64,000 bases of DNA from a bacterium (GCA_024231905.1 JAAEQC010000218.1:1-64000), one strand, 5' to 3'. Positions 20,841-29,551 are shown, numbered from the stretch's first letter. The notes: a model not told the origin generated them from the sequence alone. Program-made: numbers and translations.

Positions 20841-21695
20841 CTAGTAATAGTCATGCAGCATGGTACGGCTCTTGGAGTTGCGCAGCTTAGCCAACGCTTT
20901 CTCCTTGATCTGCCGTATGCGCTCCCGGGTCAAGCCGAGGCGCTCCCCGATCACCTGGAGGGTCTGGGCTTCCTCGAAGCTCAGGCCGAAGTACTGGATG
21001 ACGACCTGCCGTTCCCGGTCGTTCAGCACCGCCAGGCAGAGCCGGACATCCTCCCGCAGACCGCGCTCGAGCACCGCCGAATCCGGGGGTGCCTGTTCGT
21101 CGTCCTTCAGCACTTCGCTCAGGGGCCGGTCCGTGTTCTCGCAGCCCGTGTCGTCCAGCGCCAGTTCCGTGCGGTCGGACCGCAGGGCGTGAACCACGTC
21201 GGCCTCGTCCAGGTCCAGGCGTTCAGCGATCTGCCGCGGGTTGGGGTTGGGATTCCCCTCGTTCTGCAGCATGGAGCGGGTGCGGCTGATCTTGATGAGC
21301 AGGGCCGTCTGGTTCTGGGGCAGCCGGATGGTCCGGGACTTGTCCAGCAGGGATTGCATGATGGACTGCCGGATCCACCACACGGCGTAGGAGATGAACC
21401 GGTAGCCGCGTTTCTCGTCGAAGCGGCGCGCCGCCTTCAGCAGGCCCAGGTTGCCCTCGTTGATGAGGTCCGAGAGCATGAGCCCCTGGCCCGTGTACCG
21501 CTTGGCCACCGAAACCACGAAGCGGAGATTGGCCCGCACCAGACAAGCCAGGGCGTCGTCGTCGCCCGCGTGCACCTGCCGGGCGAGTTCGACCTCCTCC
21601 TCCCGCTGCAGAAGCGTATAGCGATTGATGTCGCGGAAGTAGACTTCGAGTCCCTTCTCATGCATCGCGGGCAGGATGTTTCGTGTGCCAGCCAC
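20841..21695 (-). CDS. RNA polymerase sigma factor, sigma-70 group 2 (RpoD/RpoS-like)
   Basis: 284 residues. It lacks region 1.1 and starts in region 1.2 (VYFRDINRYTLLQREEEVELAR), then region 2 (LINEGNLGLLKAARRFDEKRG, FISYAVWWIRQSIM), region 3 and a region 4 helix-turn-helix (IGERLGLTRERIRQIKEKALAKLR). The GTG start at 21695 has a strong AAGGAGGAG box. The short form is typical of group 2 factors and also of the primary sigma of some FCB bacteria, so whether it is housekeeping or stationary-phase/stress type is unresolved. Its neighbour is an HtrA-type protease, which would fit an envelope-stress role. Confidence 0.92.
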   Translation of the reverse strand: MAGTRNILPAMHEKGLEVYFRDINRYTLLQREEEVELARQVHAGDDDALACLVRANLRFVVSVAKRYTGQGLMLSDLINEGNLGLLKAARRFDEKRGYRFISYAVWWIRQSIMQSLLDKSRTIRLPQNQTALLIKISRTRSMLQNEGNPNPNPRQIAERLDLDEADVVHALRSDRTELALDDTGCENTDRPLSEVLKDDEQAPPDSAVLERGLREDVRLCLAVLNDRERQVVIQYFGLSFEEAQTLQVIGERLGLTRERIRQIKEKALAKLRNSKSRTMLHDYY

Positions 21696-21806
21696 GGGGT
21701 CTCCTCCTTGCCGGTGTGTTGTGACCGCCCGTCCTTGTTGGAGGCGGCTGTCCGACCGGCGCCGGACTCGGTTCCGCCCGCGCCTTCCGGCGGGCCGTCA
21801 CCAATC

Positions 21807-23315
21807 TCAGTTCTCCACTCCTCGGCGCTCCGGCTGGAGCGTCACATATCGTTCGGTCGCCCCCGTGCGCACGAGGACGGGCAGCGGGTCCCGGTGGTGG
21901 GCCAACAGCGCCCGCACCCGGTTCCAGTCGCCCATATCAGCCAGTTCGTGTTCAGCCACGGAAACCAGGACATCGCCCGGGCGGATTCCGGCGTTCGCCG
22001 CGGGGCCGCCGTCCTTGACCGCCACCACGATGACACCGGCATCGGCGGTGACGCCGAGGGTCTCCTTGAGCCGCGCGACCCGGGGGTCGGGCGCGGTCAA
22101 CGAGGCCGCCTCCATGCCCAGCCAAGCGTCCCGTCCCGCGTCGCCGGCGTCCGCGGACTCCTCCGACCATTCGTCGGGCACGACGCGCACACGTCGGGAC
22201 GTACCGTCCCGGACCACTTCCATGCCGACCTCACGGCCCGGCAGGGTTCCGGCGATCATGAACTGCAGCTGCCGCCTCGTGAGCACCGGATCGCCGTCGA
22301 ATTCCACCACCAGGTCGTCGACGGCCAGTCCTGCTGCGTGTCCCGGCGCGCCCGGGAGCACGCGGACGATCCGCGCTCCGGCGGCGGGCTCGCCGGCGTC
22401 CTCGCCCACGATGCTCACCAGGTCCTCCGTCTCGATGCCCAGGTACCCCCGCACGACCCGGCCTCGCTCCCGCAGGTGCTCCCAGATCCGTACGACGAGA
22501 TTGCTGGGCACGGCGAATCCGATGCCCTGGCCTTCCTTGTTGATGGCCGTATTCACGCCCACCACACGGCCCGCCACGTCGACCAGGGGGCCGCCGCTGT
22601 TGCCGAAATTGATGGAGGCGTCGGTCTGGATGAAGTCCTGGTAGCGCGGCGTGAGGCCGCCGATGAGCAGGTCACCCCGCCCCTTGGCGCTGACCACGCC
22701 TACGGTGAGCGAACTCTCGAGATTGCCGAAGGGATTGCCCACGGCGATGGCCCAGGCCCCCACCTGGAGGGCGTCCGAGTCGCCGAAGGCCAGGAAGGGC
22801 AACCGGCGGTCCAGGGGGTCGATGCGCAGCAGGGCCAGATCCGTGTTGGGATCCGTACCCGCCAGTTCGGCCCGGTACTCGCGCCGTTCGCCGCCGAAGC
22901 GCACGAAGATCTCGTCGGCCCCGGCGATGACGTGGTTGTTGGTGATGATCTCTCCGGCGGGATCGACCACGAAACCGGAACCGGTCGACGGGGACTCGTA
23001 GCGGCCGCCCTCGCCCTCACCGTCAGGGAAGAACCGGCGGTAGAGCTCCTGCAGCGGAGCCGTGCCGACGCCGCCCTCGCCTACGGCCCGGGTGGTCCGG
23101 ATGCTCACCACTGCCGGGCGTACGGTCTCGCCCACCTGCACGAAGGGCGACTCCTGGCCCGAAGCCGCCCGCACCGCGATCAGCAGCACCCCCACCAGCA
23201 ACAACACAAAAGCGCAGACCACGTGACCGCGGTTGTCCCGAGGGACGGCCGAGGTCAGGGGGCGCTGCGCCAGACGGCGTTGCAGCCGGATAGATTTGTT
23301 CGCGTGCAGCGTCAC
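21807..23315 (-). CDS. HtrA/DegP-type trypsin-like serine protease with two PDZ domains
   Basis: 502 residues. A membrane anchor or signal (about 31-51) precedes a trypsin-like domain with the full catalytic triad: His128 (TNNHVI), Asp159 (NTDLALL) and Ser240 (FGNSGGPL). Two PDZ domains follow (about 290-385 and 400-485). It acts in the periplasm in degradation and refolding of damaged envelope proteins. GTG start at 23315. A sigma-70-like promoter whose -10 is covered by a palindrome lies 100 bp upstream. Confidence 0.93.
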   Translation of the reverse strand: MTLHANKSIRLQRRLAQRPLTSAVPRDNRGHVVCAFVLLLVGVLLIAVRAASGQESPFVQVGETVRPAVVSIRTTRAVGEGGVGTAPLQELYRRFFPDGEGEGGRYESPSTGSGFVVDPAGEIITNNHVIAGADEIFVRFGGERREYRAELAGTDPNTDLALLRIDPLDRRLPFLAFGDSDALQVGAWAIAVGNPFGNLESSLTVGVVSAKGRGDLLIGGLTPRYQDFIQTDASINFGNSGGPLVDVAGRVVGVNTAINKEGQGIGFAVPSNLVVRIWEHLRERGRVVRGYLGIETEDLVSIVGEDAGEPAAGARIVRVLPGAPGHAAGLAVDDLVVEFDGDPVLTRRQLQFMIAGTLPGREVGMEVVRDGTSRRVRVVPDEWSEESADAGDAGRDAWLGMEAASLTAPDPRVARLKETLGVTADAGVIVVAVKDGGPAANAGIRPGDVLVSVAEHELADMGDWNRVRALLAHHRDPLPVLVRTGATERYVTLQPERRGVEN

Positions 23316-23404
23316 AGTTTCACCGTCCAGCGGCGAGCAGGGTCGGTGAAGGGGTACGCTGCGGTCCGGCGGCGGCTATTCCGCCAGACGTGACAGGGAA
23401 TACA

Positions 23405-23440
23405 ATAGACAGTCTATCTGCAATTAATGTTGACTGTCAA
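23405..23440 (-). promoter_or_regulatory. htrA promoter with overlapping palindromic operator candidate
   Basis: Minus-strand TTGACA (23440-23435), 18 bp spacer, TAGACT (23416-23411). A perfect 13 bp palindrome ATAGAC-A-GTCTAT (23405-23417) covers the -10 box, suggesting repressor control of the protease gene. The -35 box overlaps the stop codon of the upstream coiled-coil gene. Confidence 0.5.
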
Positions 23441-23913
23441 GGGTTGATTTCATCTTTCACGGGCCCGTCCTCATCCGCTTCCGGCGTCTCGTCGGGAACC
23501 GGTTCCTCGGCGGCAGCCCCCGCGGCCGACGGGTCGTCCATCACCGGATCGGACTGGGCGGTATCAGCCGGGTCGACGTCCGCCCCGCCCGCCGCAGCTG
23601 CGGCCGCCTTACGTTCGGCGTGCTCCCGGTGGATATCTTCGATCTCGTCTTCCTTGCGGCGCAGCTCCTGCTCCAGATCCGTGATCCTGGCCAGCAGGGC
23701 CGCCACTTCCGGCGACTCAAGCACGTCCTTCTGCTCCTGCTGGAGGGCCAGGTAGACGATGCTGCCCAGTTCGGAGAATTGGCGCTCCATGTCGCGGCTC
23801 AAGCCGAACTTGTCGTACCGCCGCGAAGTGACCTTGGCCAGCTCCGAGGTTTTGTCCGCCGTCACGGTGTACAGCTCGGCGAGATTCTTCTTGGCGTCAT
23901 CCCAGATCGACAT
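23437..23913 (-). CDS. Small coiled-coil hypothetical protein
   Basis: 158 residues, beginning MSIWDDAKKNLAELYTVTAD behind AAAGGATGG. The first 60 residues resemble the N-terminus of small bacterial proteins that begin with a helical K/T-rich stretch; residues 60-100 form a charged coiled coil (ITDLEQELRRKEDEIEDIHREH); residues 105-158 are a disordered Ala/Asp/Glu/Pro-rich acidic tail. No signal peptide. No function can be assigned. Upstream of and codirectional with htrA, and divergent from lpxH. Confidence 0.8.
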   Translation of the reverse strand: MSIWDDAKKNLAELYTVTADKTSELAKVTSRRYDKFGLSRDMERQFSELGSIVYLALQQEQKDVLESPEVAALLARITDLEQELRRKEDEIEDIHREHAERKAAAAAAGGADVDPADTAQSDPVMDDPSAAGAAAEEPVPDETPEADEDGPVKDEINP

Positions 23914-23928
23914 CGGTCCATCCTTTCG

Positions 23929-23958
23929 CCGGAATTCCGGTTGCCAGCGCTTCTGGCA
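23929..23958. promoter_or_regulatory. Two palindromes in the divergent intergenic region
   Basis: CCGGAATTCCGG (23929-23940) and TGCCAG-N5-CTGGCA (23942-23958) stand side by side between the coiled-coil gene and lpxH, in a gap of only 62 bp. They may be regulator-binding sites or leader hairpins; no factor is assignable. Confidence 0.35.
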
Positions 23959-23975
23959 TCGGTCACATTACCCGC

Positions 23976-24731
23976 ATGTCAGCCTCCGAGCAACCCGCGG
24001 TCCTCTTCGTGGCCGACGCGCACTTCCATCTCGAACCGGACGCGACCGAGCAGCGTCGGGTTGCGCGTTTTCTCGATTTCCTGCAAATGGCCGAGCAGGC
24101 CGACGACCTGGTCCTGCTGGGCGACATCTTCGATTTCTGGTTCGACTATCCCCATTTCCGGCTCAAGGACTACGACGGCATCCTCTCAGGCCTCGACGCC
24201 GTACGCGACGCCGGCACCCGCTTGCACTTCGTGGGCGGCAACCATGACATCTGGGCCGCCGACTACCTCCACCGCCGGTATGGCTCCTCCCCCGATGGCG
24301 AACGCCGCATCATCCGGTTCGGTGCCCAGCGGGTTCTCCTGGACCACGGAGACGGCCTCCTGGGCCGTGACCGGGCCTACGCCGCCTTCCGGGCCGTGGT
24401 GCGCCACCGCCTGGGCGTCCTGTCGGCGAAATCCCTCCACCCGGAGGTCCTCTTCGCCCTGAGCACCTGGCTCAGCGGACGCAGCCGTTCGGCCACCCGG
24501 GACGAGGCCGTGAGCATCGTGGACAAGGCCAAGCGATGGTTGGAGCGGCAGGACGGGGCGGCGTGGGATCTGATGATCATGGGCCACGTCCATCACGCCT
24601 TCGAACTGACGGACGGTCCGCGGCGTATGGCAGCCCTGGCGGGCTGGCTCGATACTCTCGGCTACGGGCTGCTCAGGGACGGTCGCTTCCGTCTGTTGGA
24701 CTTCGCCGTCGACACCGACCCGCTTACCTGA
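23976..24731 (+). CDS. lpxH: UDP-2,3-diacylglucosamine hydrolase-like metallophosphoesterase
   Basis: 251 residues. Calcineurin-like phosphoesterase with the metal motifs VADAHFH (Asp14, His16), LLGDIFDFWFDY, GGNHDIW, and MGHVHH. The FDFWF segment and lack of signal peptide are characteristic of LpxH, which removes UMP from UDP-2,3-diacylglucosamine in lipid A synthesis. This indicates a lipopolysaccharide-type outer membrane. A distant LpxH-like paralogue with another substrate cannot be excluded, as lpxI/lpxG replace it in some phyla. Convergent with the PorV-like gene, 19 bp apart. Confidence 0.82.
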   Translation: MSASEQPAVLFVADAHFHLEPDATEQRRVARFLDFLQMAEQADDLVLLGDIFDFWFDYPHFRLKDYDGILSGLDAVRDAGTRLHFVGGNHDIWAADYLHRRYGSSPDGERRIIRFGAQRVLLDHGDGLLGRDRAYAAFRAVVRHRLGVLSAKSLHPEVLFALSTWLSGRSRSATRDEAVSIVDKAKRWLERQDGAAWDLMIMGHVHHAFELTDGPRRMAALAGWLDTLGYGLLRDGRFRLLDFAVDTDPLT

Positions 24732-24750
24732 GCCCAATCCCGCGACCGAT

Positions 24751-25686
24751 CTACCAGACGAATCCCAGCGAGAACTTGTGGCCGTCGTTGAAGCCGTCGG
24801 TGGTCATGTCCGAGTAGGCGTAGTCCACGCCCAGCCGGCCGGTGCGGAAGCCGGCCCCCGCGGTCAGTCCCTGGCTCTCGTAGTTGACTCGCGAGCCCAG
24901 GCGGAGGCTGAACTCGGGCAGCATGCGGTACTCGGCCCCCACGTGGGCCTTCTCGGTGCCGTCGCGCGGGAAGAGCACGTCACCCGCGAGCGTGACCTTG
25001 CCACCGGCGACGGCGGGCGGCGTCCAAGCCGCGCCGGCGCGGATCGTCCGGGGCAGGTCGAAGGGTTCGTCCTCCATGGTCAGGCGGCCGCCCAGGTTGG
25101 TGACAGCCGCGCCGAAGACCAGGCCGTCGATGAGCGCCACGTGGGATATCCCCAGGTCGAAGGCCAGGCCCGAGGCCGAATCGCGGTCGATGCGCTCGTA
25201 GACAAACTTGCCCGTGGCCGAGACGGCGAACCGGTCGCCCAGGGGATGGGCGTAGGACAGGCCGAAGGCAATGTCGTAGGGCTTGAAGGAGCCCTCGACA
25301 CGGCCAACCGGTTCGGCGCTGTAGCGATCGATGGTGTCGGAAAAAAGTCCGGTGAACATGACGCCGACGACACCCGGACCGATCCGATGGGCGACCGCGG
25401 CCGCCTCCTGGTTAAACAGGCCCAGGTAGCGGTGGTGCTGGAGCACCAGCGACGTCTCGAAGTCGGCGAAGACGTTGTTGGCGGGATTCCACCACACGGC
25501 CGCCGCGCCCCGGCTGCTGGCCACGCCCGTCTCGCCCATGCCCGCCTCGCGGGCGCCGACGCCCATGCGGAGGAACAACATGCCGGCTTCGCCGGGATTG
25601 CCGGCCCAGGCCGATCCGGGCAGGGCAACCAGCAGTACCAGCACGACCGATAGGAGCGTCACGGCGATCGGAGTCTTGCGCGTCAT
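24751..25686 (-). CDS. PorV/PorQ family outer-membrane protein
   Basis: 311 residues. Signal peptide of about 28 residues, then GEAGMLFLRMGVGAREAGMGETGVASSRGAAAVWWNPA, the N-terminal motif of the PorV/UPF0164 barrel family; the rest alternates hydrophobic residues like a FadL-type beta-barrel and ends in F-x-W after LGFVW. In Bacteroidetes PorV carries type IX secretion cargo at the outer membrane. Here it lies directly downstream of a secreted protein with a sorting-type C-terminal domain but has its own promoter. Specific function is inferred. Confidence 0.85.
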   Translation of the reverse strand: MTRKTPIAVTLLSVVLVLLVALPGSAWAGNPGEAGMLFLRMGVGAREAGMGETGVASSRGAAAVWWNPANNVFADFETSLVLQHHRYLGLFNQEAAAVAHRIGPGVVGVMFTGLFSDTIDRYSAEPVGRVEGSFKPYDIAFGLSYAHPLGDRFAVSATGKFVYERIDRDSASGLAFDLGISHVALIDGLVFGAAVTNLGGRLTMEDEPFDLPRTIRAGAAWTPPAVAGGKVTLAGDVLFPRDGTEKAHVGAEYRMLPEFSLRLGSRVNYESQGLTAGAGFRTGRLGVDYAYSDMTTDGFNDGHKFSLGFVW

Positions 25687-25744
25687 CGAAGATCCCTTCC
25701 TGCAATGTCCGGACGCCGTTGGGCGCCTTTCCTGCGGATGCCAA

Positions 25745-25773
25745 TTCTAAGCACGGAACGCGTCTGCGTCCAA
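25745..25773 (-). promoter_or_regulatory. Sigma-70 promoter for the PorV-like gene
   Basis: Minus-strand TTGGAC (25773-25768), 17 bp spacer, TTAGAA (25750-25745), about 60 bp ahead of the ATG at 25686 and just past the stop of the upstream gene. Confidence 0.5.
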
Positions 25774-25789
25774 TGGTCCCGCGGCAGCC

Positions 25790-28700
25790 TCAACGCACGA
25801 CGGCGAACGAAACCACGCTATGGTCGTCGCCACCGCCGTCACGGGCCACCAGGCGGCACAGGTACAAACCGCTGACCAACCGGTCCAATTCCACGGGCAC
25901 GGAGAACGGCTCGCCGGCCGGTACGTCCCGCCATCCGGTCGAAACGATCCTCTCGCCCTCCAGGTCGTAGATCTCCACCCGCACTCTTCCCGCCTGCCGC
26001 AGACGCGCCCGCACCTGGAGGGTGCCTTCGGTCAGGGGGCTCGGATAGCAGATGTGGCTGCCGGCGACGATGCCCGAGCCCGAGGCCACTACGCCCGGGT
26101 TCCGCCAGGTCTCCGCGGGCCAGCTGCCGTTGCGCCAAGGTGTCCCGCCCCACATGGGCCAGGACCCGCCGGCCACGGCCACGTCCTGCCAGACGGTCAG
26201 CACGCTGCGGACGGCGTGGGTCAGATTCTCGCCCTGTTCGTCCATGCCGGTGATCCGGTCGATGGCGGCAACGGCGACCAGATCGGCATCGACGACTCCG
26301 CCCAGATCGCCCAGGGCCGGCGTCCCCGCCGTGCGGGCGGGTATGGCCAGGGGCCAACCGTCGAGTTCCTCCCCCTTGGGGCCGCGGGCTGCGAGCCGGC
26401 CGTCCCGGAGCGGGAAGAGATAGTCCTCGTAGGCGCCGACGGCGCCGATGATCCTGGCCACGAGAGGGCCTCCGGCCCAGGGCGCTGTTTCCTCGGGAAG
26501 GTCGGGACTCAGCCTGCGGGGCCAGCCGTCCTCCCAGTCGCCGCCCAGGCCCACCCGCCCCAGCACGTCCGCTGCGGTGAAGACCGCTCCCGGCGCCAGG
26601 GGACTGCGCACGACCACTTCCGCGGGCCAGGCATAGGTCGCACCGGCCGGATCCAGGTCCTGCTCCAGGATCAACGTTTCGCCACCGCCGTTGCGGCCCG
26701 CCACGGCGATCCAGCGCCGCGAGGCGGGTTCGCCCGGATCCACCAGGCCCCAGGCCACCGGGAAGGCTCCGGGCTCGACGCCCAAGTCATAGGTCCTGAC
26801 CGCCGGCGTACCCGGCGCCACCGCCAGGTGGGGCGGCAGGCAGGCCGCCAGGGCGTAAACGCCCGTGACGGTGTCCGTGGTCGCCACCCAGAGACGTTCG
26901 AACGCCAGGACCGGCGGCGCCCGTACCAGAACCGGTCCCAGGTCGTGCTCGATATCCAGGTCACCGTTGTCGCCGCTGTAGGATCGCAGGAAGGTGTCGC
27001 TGCCCGTCTGGACGATCACCACAGCCGAGATCGGCACCTCCAGTCCGGGATCCTCGGGAACCGGTCCGGCCCGGCCCGCCAGGAGCACAGGCGGCAGGGC
27101 ACAGGCGCCCAAGTCCACATACAATCCCGTCGCTCCCGGTTCGATGTCGCGCACCGCGCTGCCGTCCCGGTCGAAGGCGAACAGACCGTCGGCGCTTGTG
27201 AGGACGATCTCCGGGGCGGGATCGTCGTCCAGGTTGCCCACTGCCGGCGGCAGGTTCCAGGCCACCGGAGCGCCGCCGCGGAGCCCTGTGGCGAAGGGTG
27301 CATAGGTGTCGGGGTTTGCGTCGAGATCCATGAACTCCAGCAGATCGCCCGTCAGGACGTGAACACCGCCCGCGCGGTCGGCCGCCACGATCTCGTCCCG
27401 GCCAAGCAAGTCCAGGTCGGCGGTCAGCAGGTGGGAACCGCGCAGGTCCACACCATCGGGGAACACCCGCTCGGCTCCACGCCGGGGGCCCGTCACCTCG
27501 TCCTGGAAAGCCAGGCGGAATGACACGGTATCGGCGTAGACGTAGCCCCACAGGGTATCGTACACGGCGGTGCCGCTGCTATCGTCCACGTAGATGCCCG
27601 CGATGTACGCCTGAGGGTCGTCCACCACCGGGGAGAACTCGTCGAAAACGATGCCGGTACGCACGCCGCTGTTGGTGTCGGTGCGCGGCAGGGCGTCCGG
27701 GCCGAAGAGCGTCGTGCCCTCGCCCCGGAAAGCGTCGGCGTCGGAGCCCAGGTAGAAGTTCGAGTAGGAGGACGAATCCAGATCCTGGACCCCGTCCGCC
27801 TCCTCCAGGTCCACGGCCTTGCGGGACGCGTCGGCGTTGAAGAGCGCCGACGGCGCGTCGAAGACCGCGTCGATCACGCCTTCGTCCACGTGCCAAACCA
27901 GGACCCCGGAACCGTTGCCCCCGACGCCCGTGGCGAAATCGGTCGTGAAGAAATCCCATTCGGCGCCCACGATCCGCTCGCGGGTGTCCTCGGCCGGATC
28001 GAACTTGGCCCCCGCCTGGGGCCGTCCGTCGGCTTCCGAAGCGTCCCAGAAGTTGCGCCGGAAATCCCCGTTGAGATCGCCTCCGAAGGACCAGAAACGG
28101 TCGCCGTCCGGATCCTGGAGCCGGTACTCCGCCAGCCAGTATTCCTGGCCCGTGAGTTCGACCCGCACGCAGGGACGCGGTGAGTCGACCAGGCCGGCCG
28201 GCGTGAGTTCGTGGACGGCGCCGGCGCCGGGCTCGGCCACCACCGGGTCGATCCAGCCCATGAGCGCCCGGTTGTAGGCACAGGGCGGCGGCGGGCTCCA
28301 ACCCGCGAACACGAACAGGCCGTACCCCATGAGGCCAAAGGTGCCGATGCCCTGGCTGTCTGCATGGCCGACGGGCGTGAAGTCGACCAGCGGCAGCATG
28401 CCCAAACGCAGGCCCATCTCGTAGGCGTAGACACCCAGGCTGCCGAACATGCCGTTGCGGTTGGGCGGGTCCGGATCCTGGTAGAGGGTTTCCGGGAGCA
28501 CTAGGACACGGGTGATACCCTCGCCGGGCGGAAAGTCCGCCGACTGCAGCCAGGGCTGCGCCAGGATCGTGTCCTCGTAGGCCGCTTCGAAATCGTCGGG
28601 ATCAAGGTAGGTGCTGTAGACATTCTCGGGACTGTTCCGCGCCACGTCCGTCTCCTCGCCCGCGCCGGCGTGGACGAGGATGACCGTGTCGTAGAGTGAG

Positions 28701-29227
28701 AAGTCGATCTCGGCGTCGAGGCTGTCCACCACTTCGGCGGCCATCAGCACCGGCTGTTCGTCCTCTTCGGGATGATGGCCGTACCAGGCCATGCCGCGGG
28801 ACAGGTTCACGGCCCGCGGATGAACCGTCCATGCCAGCTCGAACCGGCCATTGCTGGCCTCGCTGTAGTAGTCGGCCACATCCTGCATCAGGTGGTCGAA
28901 GTAGACGGCGTCGTGAGCGCGGTAGGAGATCTCGTCCTGCATGGGCGGCGGGAAATCCCCAGCAACGAGGCCGTGGCGCCCGAGCAGCAGGCTGTCGGCG
29001 AAGTCGCACATGAGCAGGATGGCCCGCACGGATAAGGGGGCCTTGTCCCGCCGGGAAGCAGCGTCCGGGCGATCGTCGAGCAACGGCGCCGCCGAGCCCA
29101 CCATATCCAGCGGCAGGCGGGGCATGGCCACCGGCGCGGGGCCGGCGGCACGGGGCTGTTCGGCCAGCGCCGGCAACGACGCCAGGGACACGGCAAGGAG
29201 CATGGATGCGAACAGGGTGTGTCGCAT
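25790..29227 (-). CDS. M6-peptidase-like secreted protein with degenerate active site and C-terminal sorting-type domain
   Basis: 1145 residues from ATG 29227 (a TTG seven codons earlier is less likely). Signal peptide to about residue 22. Residues 60-350 follow the M6 (immune inhibitor A) layout, including a calcium-free DYYSEASNGRFELAWTV segment and the downstream GIGTFGLMGYG and LMGWIDPV. Where family members have the zinc motif HExGH, this protein reads YEMGL (about 268-272), so proteolysis is unlikely. Residues 600-1000 look like FG-GAP/VCBS-type repeats (AVGNLDDDPAPEIVLTS and similar). The last 85 residues are a FlgD-like beta domain (VRVEIYDLEGERIVSTGW). Probably a surface or extracellular protein. 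Behind a strong promoter. Confidence 0.82.
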   Translation of the reverse strand: MRHTLFASMLLAVSLASLPALAEQPRAAGPAPVAMPRLPLDMVGSAAPLLDDRPDAASRRDKAPLSVRAILLMCDFADSLLLGRHGLVAGDFPPPMQDEISYRAHDAVYFDHLMQDVADYYSEASNGRFELAWTVHPRAVNLSRGMAWYGHHPEEDEQPVLMAAEVVDSLDAEIDFSLYDTVILVHAGAGEETDVARNSPENVYSTYLDPDDFEAAYEDTILAQPWLQSADFPPGEGITRVLVLPETLYQDPDPPNRNGMFGSLGVYAYEMGLRLGMLPLVDFTPVGHADSQGIGTFGLMGYGLFVFAGWSPPPPCAYNRALMGWIDPVVAEPGAGAVHELTPAGLVDSPRPCVRVELTGQEYWLAEYRLQDPDGDRFWSFGGDLNGDFRRNFWDASEADGRPQAGAKFDPAEDTRERIVGAEWDFFTTDFATGVGGNGSGVLVWHVDEGVIDAVFDAPSALFNADASRKAVDLEEADGVQDLDSSSYSNFYLGSDADAFRGEGTTLFGPDALPRTDTNSGVRTGIVFDEFSPVVDDPQAYIAGIYVDDSSGTAVYDTLWGYVYADTVSFRLAFQDEVTGPRRGAERVFPDGVDLRGSHLLTADLDLLGRDEIVAADRAGGVHVLTGDLLEFMDLDANPDTYAPFATGLRGGAPVAWNLPPAVGNLDDDPAPEIVLTSADGLFAFDRDGSAVRDIEPGATGLYVDLGACALPPVLLAGRAGPVPEDPGLEVPISAVVIVQTGSDTFLRSYSGDNGDLDIEHDLGPVLVRAPPVLAFERLWVATTDTVTGVYALAACLPPHLAVAPGTPAVRTYDLGVEPGAFPVAWGLVDPGEPASRRWIAVAGRNGGGETLILEQDLDPAGATYAWPAEVVVRSPLAPGAVFTAADVLGRVGLGGDWEDGWPRRLSPDLPEETAPWAGGPLVARIIGAVGAYEDYLFPLRDGRLAARGPKGEELDGWPLAIPARTAGTPALGDLGGVVDADLVAVAAIDRITGMDEQGENLTHAVRSVLTVWQDVAVAGGSWPMWGGTPWRNGSWPAETWRNPGVVASGSGIVAGSHICYPSPLTEGTLQVRARLRQAGRVRVEIYDLEGERIVSTGWRDVPAGEPFSVPVELDRLVSGLYLCRLVARDGGGDDHSVVSFAVVR

Positions 29228-29298
29228 GGGTTCGTCAGGGCCTTTCAACGACGTCGGAGGGCGTCGCCGGGGTATCCGGCGGACCGGAATCGTTGCGC

Positions 29299-29327
29299 AT
29301 TATAGGGAGGCCGCCGCGGAGGGTCAA
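29299..29327 (-). promoter_or_regulatory. Strong sigma-70 promoter for the M6-like secreted protein
   Basis: Minus-strand TTGACC (29327-29322), 17 bp spacer, perfect TATAAT (29304-29299). Leader of about 65 nt before the ATG at 29227. Confidence 0.75.
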
Positions 29328-29345
29328 TCGCGCGGCGGCGTTCCG

Positions 29346-29411
29346 AAAAAGTTGGAGAGCCCGAACGTGGTACCTGTCACCCCTGATCGACATTCCCTCG
29401 CCGAGCTCTCC
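29346..29411 (-). terminator. Long-loop terminator of the lipoprotein-DUF4384 operon
   Basis: Ten-base-pair stem (29402-29411 with 29354-29363, one G-U pair) around a 38 nt loop, followed on the minus strand by AACTTTTT. The loop is longer than usual for a Rho-independent terminator, so confidence is moderate. Confidence 0.45.
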
Positions 29412-29551
29412 GTTGATGTGCTGGTGTCCCCGACCGCCCGGTCCGCGACCCTTCCCAATTGGCTGCCAACCTCTTCGAGAATCCGGTCTCTCGCCGGCCG
29501 GCGGGTGATGGGGGGAAAAGCCACCAACACAACACTGCGATGTTCCTGCGG

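Larger units (their letters stand above)
29228..29551. other. 324 bp intergenic region with a terminator and a promoter
   Basis: No credible gene. Reading on the minus strand, it holds a terminator-like stem-loop for the DUF4384 operon (29346-29411) followed by a near-consensus promoter for the M6-like gene (29299-29327). Nothing recognisable lies between 29412 and 29551. Confidence 0.6.

Noticed and set aside
20082..23393. 1103-codon open frame on the plus strand
   Set aside because: It lies antisense to the M23 peptidase, sigma factor and HtrA genes, all firmly identified; high GC creates such frames.
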